Shown here in pieces: positions 25,826 through 35,800 of a DNA stretch of 64,000 nt; positions within the stretch are counted from its first letter, which is position 1; each line of letters begins with the position of its first letter. The DNA lies in the NCBI GenBank assembly GCA_913061415.1, contig CAJXUD010000007.1, positions 62,001 through 126,000 of the forward strand. Reading direction: 5' to 3'. Under the pieces are notes generated by a model. It had not been told where the DNA came from. It searched no databases and saw nothing but the letters and a program-made list of their open reading frames with translations. This DNA is from an uncultured Oleispira sp. Lineage in GTDB: Bacteria; Pseudomonadota; Gammaproteobacteria; Pseudomonadales; Oceanobacteraceae. A program made the position numbers and the translations under genes.

Positions 25826-26278
25826 TTATCCTTGATGTTCTATATCGGCTAGCTCTTCTTCTCCGCCTTCTTGACCGTCAGCACCCAGTGATAGAATGGT
25901 ATAGCTGCCTTCTTCATAGAAGTATACAAACTCATTACCCCAGGCATCCAAAGGTAGTTTGCCACCTTTTAAGTAGCCGCCAGACTTCCAGTTTTTAGGT
26001 TCTGGGCTGCCGCTTGGCTTGGTAATTAAGGCTTCTAGGCCTTGATCGGTTGTTGGGTAGGTGTAGTTGTCGAGCTTATACAAATCAAGTGCGTTACCGA
26101 TTAAAAACATCTGGCTCTTGGTTGTTTTAATGCGGGCTTCACCGGCATTGCCCATGATGTTACCTGCGACTAACGCGAGCATACCGCCAATAATTGCTAA
26201 TACAACCATAACTTCGATGAGGGTGAAGCCCGATTGCTTTACAGTATTGGCGCTGTGTTTATAAGACATTTTTTGCAT
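25826..26278 (-). CDS. gspG: Type II secretion system major pseudopilin GspG
   Basis: QSGFTLIEVMVVLAIIGGMLALVAGNIMGN; LDLYKLDNYTYPTTDQGLEAL. Confidence 0.95.
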   Translation of the reverse strand: MQKMSYKHSANTVKQSGFTLIEVMVVLAIIGGMLALVAGNIMGNAGEARIKTTKSQMFLIGNALDLYKLDNYTYPTTDQGLEALITKPSGSPEPKNWKSGGYLKGGKLPLDAWGNEFVYFYEEGSYTILSLGADGQEGGEEELADIEHQG

Positions 26279-26352
26279 GACGATTTTCCTAGTTTGTTGT
26301 GAGTTTATTTCTAATTTTGTTTCTAGCTTGGTTTCTAACTCTACTTCTGAAC

Positions 26353-27576
26353 TTATTGAACCATATTCTGCAATTCTAAAATTGGCAGCATAATGGCGGT
26401 TACAATCGTGGCGACAATGGCGCCCATGGTCAGTAACATAAGAGGTTCGAACATTTTAACCAAGGCTTCAATGGTTGCTTCTAAGCTGGCTTGCTGTTGG
26501 GCAGACGTTCTTGCGAGCATATCATCGAGCTCACCACTGCTTTCACCACTGGCAATCATATGCAGCATCATGGGTGAAAAGAACTTGGTCGCGGTCAATG
26601 CCTTACTTAGACTGCCGCCTTCACTAACCTGAACTGTTGCTTCTTTTACCCCAGCCTGAATAGGTAAATTCTCAACTACTTGAGACGCTATTCGCATGGC
26701 TTCTACTAAGGGAACACCTGAGCTGGTCAAAATAGCTAACGTGCTGATGTAGCGTGCAGTATTTGCGCTTTTGGTAAAGTTTTTAATCCCTGGCGCCGTC
26801 AGTAAAAACTGATGATATCGATATTTGAAGGCTGGTTTACGCAAAGCATAAAGAAAACCTGCCCAGCTGAGTCCGCTAACAATAACAATAACTAGTCCAT
26901 AGTTGGTGATTAAGTGGCTGATATCCAACATGAGTTGGGTAAGACCAGGCAGCTCTTGGCCATTTCGCACAAATACCTCAACAATATCGGGCACGACGTA
27001 GGTTAAAAGCCCCACTACAATACCGATTGCAACGATGCAGAGGATGATGGGATACATCGCGGCCAATTTGATTTTAGTTTGTGCGGTCTGTTGCGACTCT
27101 GTGTAGTCGGCAAGTTTGTTAAGTACGCCATCAAGATGACCTGCATGCTCGCCGGCACTGACTGTCGCTCTATACAGATGCGGAAAAGCACGAGGGAATT
27201 CTTTTAGTGCGTCAGCTAGTGTGTGCCCTTCAAGTACTTTCGAACGAATCGACAGTACCATACTTTTAACAACTTGTTTTTCGCTTTGCTCTGAAACGGC
27301 TTTTAAGGCCTCGTCGATCGGTAAGCCTGCAGCAATCAGCGTGGCGAGCTGGCGTGTAATTAATGCTAGATCGGCGGTTTTTAAGGACGGACCTAAAGAA
27401 AACTGAGCAAGAAAGCCCCCCTTCTTTTGCTTGCCATTACTGGTCGCCTCAACAGAAAGTGGCATCCAGCCTTTGTCACGTAGCTGTTGTCGTATTTGAC
27501 GCGAGCTATCCGCTTCTAAAACACCTTTGTGCTGTTTGCCTTTATTGTCTAAGGCTTGGAATTCAAATGCAGCCAT
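26353..27576 (-). CDS. gspF: Type II secretion system inner membrane protein GspF
   Basis: FEFQALDNKGKQHKGVLEADSSRQIRQQLR; RQLATLIAAGLPIDEALKAVSEQ; LEPLMLL-type C-terminus. Confidence 0.95.
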   Translation of the reverse strand: MAAFEFQALDNKGKQHKGVLEADSSRQIRQQLRDKGWMPLSVEATSNGKQKKGGFLAQFSLGPSLKTADLALITRQLATLIAAGLPIDEALKAVSEQSEKQVVKSMVLSIRSKVLEGHTLADALKEFPRAFPHLYRATVSAGEHAGHLDGVLNKLADYTESQQTAQTKIKLAAMYPIILCIVAIGIVVGLLTYVVPDIVEVFVRNGQELPGLTQLMLDISHLITNYGLVIVIVSGLSWAGFLYALRKPAFKYRYHQFLLTAPGIKNFTKSANTARYISTLAILTSSGVPLVEAMRIASQVVENLPIQAGVKEATVQVSEGGSLSKALTATKFFSPMMLHMIASGESSGELDDMLARTSAQQQASLEATIEALVKMFEPLMLLTMGAIVATIVTAIMLPILELQNMVQ

Positions 27577-27590
27577 AATTATTCAAAAGG

Positions 27591-29105
27591 TTACCCTTTT
27601 GCCACCCTTAATAATTCTTCAATTGTGGTGGTTCCCTGCAAGACTTTGCGTATTCCGTCTTGTTGAATAGAGGTGCAGATTGTACGCGCGTGAGCTTCTA
27701 GCGCTTGCTCCCCGACTCGATCATGAATTAATGACTTCATTTTTTCATCAATGGGGACCACTTCGTAAATCCCCTGTCGACCACGGTAACCAAGCTGGTT
27801 GCATTTATCACAGCCTTTGGCATGGAAGATGGTGGGAGCTTGCTGCTTATTGGCACCCAATAATTCACATTCGGCGTCATTGGCAATACTGGCTTGCTTG
27901 CAGTCTTCGCAGAGAACCCGCACAAGTCGCTGCGCTAATACGCAGACTAGGCTTGATGACAGTAGGAATGGCTCAACTCCCATATCTTGCAAGCGTGTAA
28001 CAGCGCCGACGGCTGTATTGGTATGCAGTGTTGATAAAACCATGTGACCGGTAAGAGAGGCTTGAATGGCAATTTCTACCGTTTCTAAATCTCGAATCTC
28101 ACCGATCATTACGACATCAGGGTCTTGACGAAGAATCGCTCGCAAGCCTTTGGCGAACGTCATTTCAACCTTGGTATTAACCTGAGTTTGGCCAATGCCT
28201 GGTAGGCTGTATTCGATAGGGTCTTCTACCGTTAAGATATTACGACTGGCATCGTTCAGCTCACTAAGCGAGGCATAAAGTGTGGTTGTTTTACCAGAAC
28301 CGGTAGGCCCTGTTACCAGGATAATACCGTGAGGTTTTTGGATTGCTGACAGTAGGTTATTGAGATCGGTAGGCTCCATCGCCAGTTGGCGTACATTTAA
28401 ACGCCCTGCTTGTTTATCTAGCAAGCGCATTACAATACGTTCGCCGTGATTCGATGGCATGGTTGATACACGCACATCGACTTCTCGTCCACCGATGCGT
28501 AAAGATATGCGGCCATCTTGAGGAACACGTTTCTCGGCGATGTCGAGTTTGGCCATTACCTTGATGCGTGAAATAAGCAACGGCGCTAGCGCACGCTTTG
28601 GCTGTACGACTTCGCGCAGAACGCCATCGACTCGAAAGCGAACCAATAAGCGTTTTTCGTATGTTTCGATGTGAATATCCGAAGCGCTGTCTTTAACGGC
28701 TTCGGTTAATAATGCATTAATTAGGCGAATAATCGGAGCATCATCTTCTTGCTCTAGCAGATCTTCGGTCTCTGGAACTGAGTCCGCAAGGCTCGCAAGG
28801 TCCATTTCATCACCTAGGCCTTCAACCATGCCCATGGCTTCTGAAGAGTCTGTTTGGTAAACCTGCCCTAGGATGCGCTCAAAGTCGTCATTACTGGCGA
28901 CTTCTAGTGTGAAGGCACTACCAAGAAAGCGCTGTACTTCTAACAGAACATGGGGCTGCAGCCCTTCTTTGTGAGCAGCAACAAAACCAGTAGGTCGCTT
29001 ATCTAGAACAATACCAAAGCGCTTAGCGAAGGAAAATGGTAAGCGTGGAATCGTTAGGCTTTGCTGTACGGATACAGCCTGCTCTGGCATTACATTGTCG
29101 GTCAT
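27591..29105 (-). CDS. gspE: Type II secretion system ATPase GspE
   Basis: GPTGSGKTTTLYASL Walker A, GEIRDLETVEIAIQASLTGH, CEDCK...CDKCNQLGYRGRQGIYEV zinc motif. Confidence 0.96.
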   Translation of the reverse strand: MTDNVMPEQAVSVQQSLTIPRLPFSFAKRFGIVLDKRPTGFVAAHKEGLQPHVLLEVQRFLGSAFTLEVASNDDFERILGQVYQTDSSEAMGMVEGLGDEMDLASLADSVPETEDLLEQEDDAPIIRLINALLTEAVKDSASDIHIETYEKRLLVRFRVDGVLREVVQPKRALAPLLISRIKVMAKLDIAEKRVPQDGRISLRIGGREVDVRVSTMPSNHGERIVMRLLDKQAGRLNVRQLAMEPTDLNNLLSAIQKPHGIILVTGPTGSGKTTTLYASLSELNDASRNILTVEDPIEYSLPGIGQTQVNTKVEMTFAKGLRAILRQDPDVVMIGEIRDLETVEIAIQASLTGHMVLSTLHTNTAVGAVTRLQDMGVEPFLLSSSLVCVLAQRLVRVLCEDCKQASIANDAECELLGANKQQAPTIFHAKGCDKCNQLGYRGRQGIYEVVPIDEKMKSLIHDRVGEQALEAHARTICTSIQQDGIRKVLQGTTTIEELLRVAKG

Positions 29106-29181
29106 ATCAGTTTCTTAGCGCTGTTTTGATGTTGTATTAATGCTTGTTGTTGTAATTCTAATTGTTTTGAAAGTAAAACCA

Positions 29182-30549
29182 CTAATTAGTTCGCCCAATA
29201 CCAGAATATTTGAATCCGTCTGCTTTCAATGTCGCAGGATCGTATTGATTACGCCCATCAACGATGACTAACCCCTTCATTAAGCGCTTCATTGCATTGA
29301 AATCTGGCTGAATGAAGGGTTTCCATTCAGTGACCAAAACCATGGCGTCGGCATCTTTCAATGCATCGTACTGGTGATCAACAAGAGTGATCATGCTCTC
29401 GTCAAAATTGTTTTCTGAGAAGTATGAACGTGCATTATCCATCGCTACAGGATCGTAAGCGCGTATCTTGGCGCCTGCTTTTAGCAGAGCTTCGATCAGA
29501 ACTAAGGAAGGTGCTTGGCGTAAATCATCAGTGCCTGGTTTGAATGCTAGACCCCATACCGCAATGGTTTTGCCTGACAGGTCATTTTCGAATTGCTCAT
29601 TGAGCTTTTCAAATAAACGCATTTTTTGTAATTCATTGCGATCATCAATCGCATGCAAAATTTTAGCTTGGTAGCCGTGCTCGGCCCCCATGTTGATCAA
29701 GGTTTTTACATCATTTGGGAAAAATGAACCGCCATATCCACAGCCGGGATGAATATATGAAAAACCGATGCGGCTATCAGCTCCCATGCCTGTTCGAACG
29801 TGTTCTATGTCGACTTTTAGCTTCTCTGCTAGATTCGCCAGTTCATTCATGAAGGAGATTTTTGTCGCCAGCATGGCATTTGTCGCATATTTAGTCAGCT
29901 CGGCATCGCGAATGCCCATAAATATAAGCTTATCGAAACTGTGTGAAAAAGGCTTGTACAGCTCTGTCATGAGGCGCTTTGCTTTATCGCTTTCAACGCC
30001 AATAATAATGCGGTCTGGGCGGTTGAAATCTTCAACTGCGGTGCCTTCTTTCAAAAACTGCGGGTTGGCAACGACATCTATTGTGCAAGGCGTTGAGAGT
30101 TGTTGAAGCACTCTGTTCTTAATTTTTTCTGATGTGCCAACAGGGACGGTAGATGCCGTAATGATGATCGAATCTTGTTTTATTAACTTGGCAATGCCAT
30201 CAATAACTTGCCAAAGCTCTGATAAATCAGCACTGCCATCGCGGGCACTTGGTGTATCTACTGCGATATAGAAAACTTGGCATTCTTGTGAGATTAAAGA
30301 GAAATCATTGCTGTAGTTTAGGCGGCCAGCATTAAGGTTTTCGCTTAAGATGCTATCTAAGCCAGGCTCGTAAAGTGGGGTTTTGCCCTGCTGAAGCTGC
30401 TTGATTGGCGATTCGTTGATGTCTAAGCATAAAACGCCATTGCCCATCTCCGCAAAGCAAGCCGCGCTGACTAGGCCAGTATAGTTTGTTCCGACTACAG
30501 TAATATCCAAAATGTTTCTTTCCCTATTTGACAATTGCACGGCTTGCAT
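29182..30549 (-). CDS. ugd: UDP-glucose 6-dehydrogenase / nucleotide sugar dehydrogenase (start uncertain, a TTG near 30510 is plausible)
   Basis: DITVVGTNYTGLVSAACFAEMGN; NPQFLKEGTAVEDFNRPDRIIIG; HPGCGYGGSFFPNDVKTL (catalytic Cys). Confidence 0.9.
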   Translation of the reverse strand: MQAVQLSNRERNILDITVVGTNYTGLVSAACFAEMGNGVLCLDINESPIKQLQQGKTPLYEPGLDSILSENLNAGRLNYSNDFSLISQECQVFYIAVDTPSARDGSADLSELWQVIDGIAKLIKQDSIIITASTVPVGTSEKIKNRVLQQLSTPCTIDVVANPQFLKEGTAVEDFNRPDRIIIGVESDKAKRLMTELYKPFSHSFDKLIFMGIRDAELTKYATNAMLATKISFMNELANLAEKLKVDIEHVRTGMGADSRIGFSYIHPGCGYGGSFFPNDVKTLINMGAEHGYQAKILHAIDDRNELQKMRLFEKLNEQFENDLSGKTIAVWGLAFKPGTDDLRQAPSLVLIEALLKAGAKIRAYDPVAMDNARSYFSENNFDESMITLVDHQYDALKDADAMVLVTEWKPFIQPDFNAMKRLMKGLVIVDGRNQYDPATLKADGFKYSGIGRTN

Positions 30550-30654
30550 AAAAATAACGGTGCATTAAAACATGCGTTTAAACTACCTTAACTGAAAAAA
30601 ATCACAAGCGTAAAGCCGCGATTTATAAGGAATCTGAGACGAAATTTTGACAAA

Positions 30655-30685
30655 AAAAAGCCCAGCGGAGCTGGGCTTTTTTTGA
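30655..30685 (-). terminator. Rho-independent terminator downstream of etfA (aaagcccagc-gga-gctgggcttttttt)
   Basis: GC-rich perfect stem flanked by A- and T-tracts. Confidence 0.85.
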
Positions 30686-30705
30686 GTTGATTATACTTTA
30701 AACAA

Positions 30706-31635
30706 TTAAAGTAATTTTTCCAACTCAGGAACCGCGTCAAACAAGTCAGCAACTAAACCGTAGTCAGCAACTTGGAAGATTGGCGCTTCTTCGTCTTTGT
30801 TGATCGCAACGATCACTTTAGACTCTTTCATACCGGCCAAGTGCTGAATCGCACCTGAAATACCAACTGCGATGTACAAAGAAGGAGCAACGATTTTACC
30901 CGTTTGGCCAACTTGCATGTCGTTTGGTACGAAACCAGCATCAACAGCAGCACGAGATGCACCAACAGCAGCGCCGATTTTATCAGCAACCTTGTATAGG
31001 ATCTCAAAGTTTTCGCCGTTACCCATACCGCGACCACCAGAGATAACAATCTCAGCAGCAGCAAGGTCAGGACGGTCAGATTTTGCAAGCTCTTCGCTAA
31101 TAAAAGCAGAGATAGCAGATTCTTTAACGATTGCAGTTGCTTCAACAGCGGCAGAACCACCCTCAGCAGCAACAGGATCAAAACCAGTACCACGTACTGT
31201 GATCACTTTAACGCTATCAGAACTTTGAACGGTTGCGATTGCGTTACCCGCATAAATTGGGCGTACAAACGTATCGGCGCTTTCAACAGCAACGATGTCA
31301 GAGATCATGTTCACATCAAGCAATGCAGCTGTGCGAGGCATGAAATCTTTACCGGTTGTAGTAGCAGCAGCAAGGATGTGGCTATAGCCAGCACCAAGCT
31401 CAGCAACTAGATCACCCATAGATTCGGCGATCTGGTATTTGTAAGCAGCGTTGTCAGCAACAACAACCTTACTAACACCTTCAATTTTTGCAGCAGCATC
31501 AGCAACTGCGCCACACGCTTCACCAGCAACTAATACTTCGATGTCGCCACCGATTTGTTTAGCAGCAGCAACAACGTTTAGAGTCGCAGCATTTAACGCA
31601 GCGTTATCATGTTCAGCGATTACTAAAATAGTCAT
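30706..31635 (-). CDS. etfA: Electron transfer flavoprotein alpha subunit
   Basis: [73 protein letters not shown]. Confidence 0.96.
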   Translation of the reverse strand: MTILVIAEHDNAALNAATLNVVAAAKQIGGDIEVLVAGEACGAVADAAAKIEGVSKVVVADNAAYKYQIAESMGDLVAELGAGYSHILAAATTTGKDFMPRTAALLDVNMISDIVAVESADTFVRPIYAGNAIATVQSSDSVKVITVRGTGFDPVAAEGGSAAVEATAIVKESAISAFISEELAKSDRPDLAAAEIVISGGRGMGNGENFEILYKVADKIGAAVGASRAAVDAGFVPNDMQVGQTGKIVAPSLYIAVGISGAIQHLAGMKESKVIVAINKDEEAPIFQVADYGLVADLFDAVPELEKLL

Positions 31636-32384
31636 TACAATACCTTCGCTTCGTTTTTCAGTTTCTCAACAAGCTCAGCAACGTCAGCAACCTTGATGCC
31701 AGCAGAGCGCTCAGCAGGAGGAGTTACTTTAACTACCGTTTGAGTGCTCTTGATTTCAACGCCCAAATCGGCAGGAGAAACAACTTCAAGAGGCTTACGC
31801 TTAGCTTTCATGATGTTTGGAAGAGAAGCGTAACGAGGTTCGTTCAAACGTAGGTCGGTTGTTACGATGGCTGGAAGGCTTAAGCCTACAGTACGTAAAC
31901 CAGCGTCTACTTCACGAGTAACGTTAACTTTATCGCCGTCAACAACCACTTCAGAAGCGAATGTGCCCTGAGGTAAACCAGTTAATGCGCCAAGCATCTG
32001 ACCCGTTTGGTTGTTATCACTGTCGATAGACTGCTTACCAAGAACAACAAGCTGAGGCTGTTCTTTTTCAACAACGGCTTTAAGCAATTTAGCAACAGTA
32101 AGAGATTCTAACTTCTCGTCGGTTTCGATTAAGATTCCGCGATCTGCGCCAAGCGCTAAAGAAGTACGAATTTGCTCTTGGGCAACTTTAGGACCGATAG
32201 ATACCACTACGATCTCAGTAGCTACGCCCTTTTCTTTTAAACGAACCGCTTCTTCTACAGCGATTTCACAGAAAGGGTTCATAGCCATTTTGACGTTATT
32301 TAGATCAACATCAGAATTATCAGGCTTTACACGTACTTTGACGTTGTAGTCAATTACGCGCTTTACAGCAACAAGAACCTTCAT
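31635..32384 (-). CDS. etfB: Electron transfer flavoprotein beta subunit
   Basis: [59 protein letters not shown]. Confidence 0.96.
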   Translation of the reverse strand: MKVLVAVKRVIDYNVKVRVKPDNSDVDLNNVKMAMNPFCEIAVEEAVRLKEKGVATEIVVVSIGPKVAQEQIRTSLALGADRGILIETDEKLESLTVAKLLKAVVEKEQPQLVVLGKQSIDSDNNQTGQMLGALTGLPQGTFASEVVVDGDKVNVTREVDAGLRTVGLSLPAIVTTDLRLNEPRYASLPNIMKAKRKPLEVVSPADLGVEIKSTQTVVKVTPPAERSAGIKVADVAELVEKLKNEAKVL

Positions 32385-32720
32385 AGATTCTCCGTATTCG
32401 TCTAGTGAATGATTGAAGAGAGTCTCTCATTGGATCTAAAAACTGCCAATGACTCTCTCCCAGCGCGCAATATTATTCGTATCTTTCGCCCTAAGGTCAA
32501 TAGAAACTATTCAGGTAATGAGAATTCCTATTATTTAACGCGCTTTTTTAGCCAGAAATTGTCCAGAAAGGGTGAAAAATCAATAAATTAGCGCCAAAAG
32601 CTAGGTATATAGAATGCACAGACGTATAATATTGGCCTTTATTTAGAACGCTATAATAAATCGCTAGTATTATTAGCAACTGTAATTAGCTCCCAGCTTA
32701 TTTTTCGAGGAGATCACAAT

Positions 32721-34364
32721 ATGCAACGTGAATCGATGGAATATGATGTCGTTATTGTTGGTGGAGGCCCATCGGGTCTGTCTACTGCAATTCGTCTAAT
32801 GCAATTGGCACAAGAAAACGAACAAGAACTGACCGTATGTTTGGTTGAAAAAGGTTCTGAAGTCGGCGCGCACATTTTATCCGGTGCCGTTATTGAAGAT
32901 CGCGCTTTGGTTGAGCTGTTCCCTACTTACAAAGAAATGGGCGCACCACTAAATACTGAAGTACTTAAAGATGAAGTTCATATCTTAACCAGTGCGACTG
33001 GCGGAATTAAAACCCCTAACTGGGCAATTCCTAAGCCAATGCACAACGACGGCAACTACGTTGTTAGTCTTGGTAATGTTGTTCGCTGGTTGGGCGAGCA
33101 AGCTGAAGCGCTAGGCGTAGAAATCTACCCAGGCTTCGCAGCAGCGGAATACATTGTTGAAGATGGCGTAGTTAAAGGCATCATCACTGGCGATATGGGC
33201 GTTGGCGAAAACGGCGAACATACCGACATGTATATGCAGGGTATGGAGCTTCGCGGCAAGTACACTGTTTTCGCTGAAGGTTGTCGTGGACACCTTGGTA
33301 AGCAGTTGATCTCTGAGTTCAAATTGGACGAAGGTAAAGATCCACAGCATTACGGTATTGGTATTAAAGAATTATGGGACATTCCTGCTGAGCAGCACCA
33401 AGAAGGTTTGGTTGTTCACGGCGCAGGTTGGCCTTTAAATGAATCTGATTCTTCAGGTGGTTTCTTCTTATATCACGCTGAAAACAATCAGGTTGTTTGT
33501 GGTTTGATCACAGATTTATCTTACTCTAACCCACACGTTAGCCCGTTTGATGAATTTCAGCGTTTGAAGCATCACCCAGTTCTAGCTAAGCACCTTACGG
33601 GTGGTAAGCGCGTATCTTACGGTGCTCGTGCGATTGCTAAGGGCGGCTTAAACTGTCTTCCTAAGATGACCTTCCCGGGTGGTTTGGTTGTGGGTTGTGA
33701 TGCCGGTACTTTGAACTTCGCTAAGATCAAGGGTACTCACACCGCAATGAAGAGCGGCATGATTGCGGCTGAAGAAATTGTTAAAGCGATTAAGTCTGAG
33801 CGTCAGCATGACGAAATCACTGAGTTCACTGCTGCATTTGAATCTTCTTGGGTTTATCAAGAGCTTAAAGATAGCCGTAACTTCGGTCCTGCGATGCACA
33901 AGTTTGGTATGTACTTAGGTGCTGCTTTTAACTTCATCGATCAGAACTTGTTCAAGATTCCGGTAAGCTTACACGATACTACGCCAGATCACGCAACTTT
34001 GAAGCCTGCTTCAGAATGCAAGAAGATCAACTATCCTAAGCCGGATGGTGTATTGAGCTTTGCTAAGCTTGATTCTGTATTTATCGGCAACGTAAACCAT
34101 GCTGAAAATCAGCCGTGTCATTTACGTCTTAAGGACGTAACGATTCCTCTAGGTTCAAACCTTGAGAAATTCGACGAGCCAGCTCAGCGCTACTGCCCTG
34201 CTGGTGTTTATGAGATTATTGAAGAAGAAAATGGCGACAAGCGTTTCCAAATCAACTCTCAGAACTGCGTACACTGTAAAACTTGTGATATTAAAGACCC
34301 TGCGCAAAACATCACCTGGGTAACGCCAGAGGGTGCTGGTGGTCCAAACTATCCTAATATGTAA
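32721..34364 (+). CDS. Electron transfer flavoprotein-ubiquinone oxidoreductase
   Basis: YDVVIVGGGPSGLSTAIRLMQ; C-terminal 4Fe-4S motif CVHCKTCDIKDPAQNITWVTPEGAGGPNYPNM. Confidence 0.95.
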   Translation: MQRESMEYDVVIVGGGPSGLSTAIRLMQLAQENEQELTVCLVEKGSEVGAHILSGAVIEDRALVELFPTYKEMGAPLNTEVLKDEVHILTSATGGIKTPNWAIPKPMHNDGNYVVSLGNVVRWLGEQAEALGVEIYPGFAAAEYIVEDGVVKGIITGDMGVGENGEHTDMYMQGMELRGKYTVFAEGCRGHLGKQLISEFKLDEGKDPQHYGIGIKELWDIPAEQHQEGLVVHGAGWPLNESDSSGGFFLYHAENNQVVCGLITDLSYSNPHVSPFDEFQRLKHHPVLAKHLTGGKRVSYGARAIAKGGLNCLPKMTFPGGLVVGCDAGTLNFAKIKGTHTAMKSGMIAAEEIVKAIKSERQHDEITEFTAAFESSWVYQELKDSRNFGPAMHKFGMYLGAAFNFIDQNLFKIPVSLHDTTPDHATLKPASECKKINYPKPDGVLSFAKLDSVFIGNVNHAENQPCHLRLKDVTIPLGSNLEKFDEPAQRYCPAGVYEIIEEENGDKRFQINSQNCVHCKTCDIKDPAQNITWVTPEGAGGPNYPNM

Positions 34365-34398
34365 GGTCTTCTATTAAATAGAAGATTGAATGTATTAA

Positions 34399-34428
34399 AA
34401 GAAAGCGGCTTCGGTCGCTTTTTTTGTG
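34399..34428 (+). terminator. Rho-independent terminator after ETF-QO (aaagcggcttcggtcgcttttttt)
   Basis: Short GC stem with TTCG-containing loop and T-tract. Confidence 0.7.
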
Positions 34429-34440
34429 CCTGTAATTTGT

Positions 34441-34531
34441 TTAAGAGCGACTAACCACAGGGCGCACAAAGGAAAGGAGAAATGATTTACCACGGAGTGC
34501 ACGAAGGCGCTTCGCTACACAAAGAAAGATA
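34441..34531. repeat. Intergenic repeat fragment related to the 9.0-kb element (taccacggagtgcacgaaggcgcttcgctacacaaag)
   Basis: Shares taccac-gag-gca...ggcgcttcgct framework with 9003-9040. Confidence 0.5.
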
Positions 34532-34608
34532 GGCTTTGACGGTTGATATATTAAGAGCTATATTCTATTTTGGTTATATTGATTTTTGACTATTTTTTAG
34601 GGATCATC

Positions 34609-35193
34609 ATGAAAAAAATTCTAGCTTCATCCGCTTTAGCGCTCTGTCTTCAAGGCCTTTCACCTATGCTTTATGCAGACCAGATGAGTGCAGCCGAAAA
34701 GCAGGGATTAGTAAAGGATGCCAAGACCCAAGTGATGTCACTGGCCGGTGCGCTAACCGCGACTCTTAAGCAAGGCATTAAGACTGATGGCCACGCTGCT
34801 TCGGTGAAACTGTGCAACTTACAGGCACCTGCCATCACTAAAGCATCTTCTATTGAGGGCGGAGCTACCGAATGGACAGTGAGTCGTACATCACTAAAGC
34901 TACGCAGCCCTGCTAATGTGCCTGAAGGCTGGGTTGAGCAGGTCATGAAAGATTTTGAACAAAGAAAAGCGAATGGCGAGCCTGCAGAAACTATTGCCCA
35001 TACCGAAGTGCGTGACGGTAAGTTTTACCTAGTGAAAGCAATCCCAACAAAGGCAGGCTGCTTAGCATGTCACGGCAGCAATGTTGCTGAAGACGTAAAG
35101 TCAAAGCTTGCTGACTTGTATCCTAATGATAAAGCAACGGGCTTTAATGTGGATGATATTCGAGGTGTTTTTGTAGCGTCTAAAAAATTATAA
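34609..35193 (+). CDS. Periplasmic DUF3365/Tll0287-like heme protein (start set at MKKILASS)
   Basis: Signal peptide; single CxxCH motif (GCLACHGS); VKLCNLQAPAITKA...KLRSPANVPEGWV family pattern. Confidence 0.8.
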   Translation: MKKILASSALALCLQGLSPMLYADQMSAAEKQGLVKDAKTQVMSLAGALTATLKQGIKTDGHAASVKLCNLQAPAITKASSIEGGATEWTVSRTSLKLRSPANVPEGWVEQVMKDFEQRKANGEPAETIAHTEVRDGKFYLVKAIPTKAGCLACHGSNVAEDVKSKLADLYPNDKATGFNVDDIRGVFVASKKL

Positions 35194-35242
35194 ACACTAC
35201 GTTTTGAGAATTTACTTTCCCAGCAATGCTAGGAAGGCATCA

Positions 35243-35800
35243 TTAAGAAGGCACCTGTACTGAGTAATCGCCACTGCACACAACATAACCTTCGGCGGTT
35301 TCTTGGGCTAAATTTATCAATTCATAATAAGTGCTTTGATTTAATTTGGCCCATAGATTATTTCGGATCATTACATACGGAATCAGTTCTCTAAATTCCA
35401 TTGGGTGCTCGGCGCTCATGATCACTTCGTCACCTAAGCTGGTAATAAAGCTTAAAACACCCTCTTTTTCGCTCATCAAAACAATCGAAAAAGGAACATC
35501 CTCAACTTGAATCTTTAACTTCTCAGCAGGTGTCACTAAGTAATAATTCTCACCCTCTTTGCGTAAAATGGACGCAAACATGCGGGCAAGATCTTGGCGT
35601 TTAAAATAGCCGCCTTCGTGATACCACTCACCTTTGGTATTGATGAGAATGTCGATTTCACCTTCTCTGGCTGGGTTCCAGCTTTCGACCGGAGGCATTT
35701 TTTGTTGCTGCTCGAACTTGCCTAGCAGCTTAAAAAGATCTTTATCGGTTGTGCTTGTCATACTGCTACCCCACCTTTTAATTAAAGTCCGCGCTGCCAC
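35243..35800 (-). CDS. DUF1285 family protein
   Basis: PPVESWNPAREGEIDILINTKGEWYHEGGYFKRQDLARMFASILRKEGENYYLVTPAEK. Confidence 0.82.
   Translation of the reverse strand: MAARTLIKRWGSSMTSTTDKDLFKLLGKFEQQQKMPPVESWNPAREGEIDILINTKGEWYHEGGYFKRQDLARMFASILRKEGENYYLVTPAEKLKIQVEDVPFSIVLMSEKEGVLSFITSLGDEVIMSAEHPMEFRELIPYVMIRNNLWAKLNQSTYYELINLAQETAEGYVVCSGDYSVQVPS

Noticed and set aside
30828-31228. Overlapping antisense or alternate-frame ORFs inside etfA (121 aa minus, 118 aa plus)
   Set aside because: Low-complexity Leu/Ala-rich translations caused by the Ala-rich etfA frame; etfA itself is clearly conserved.
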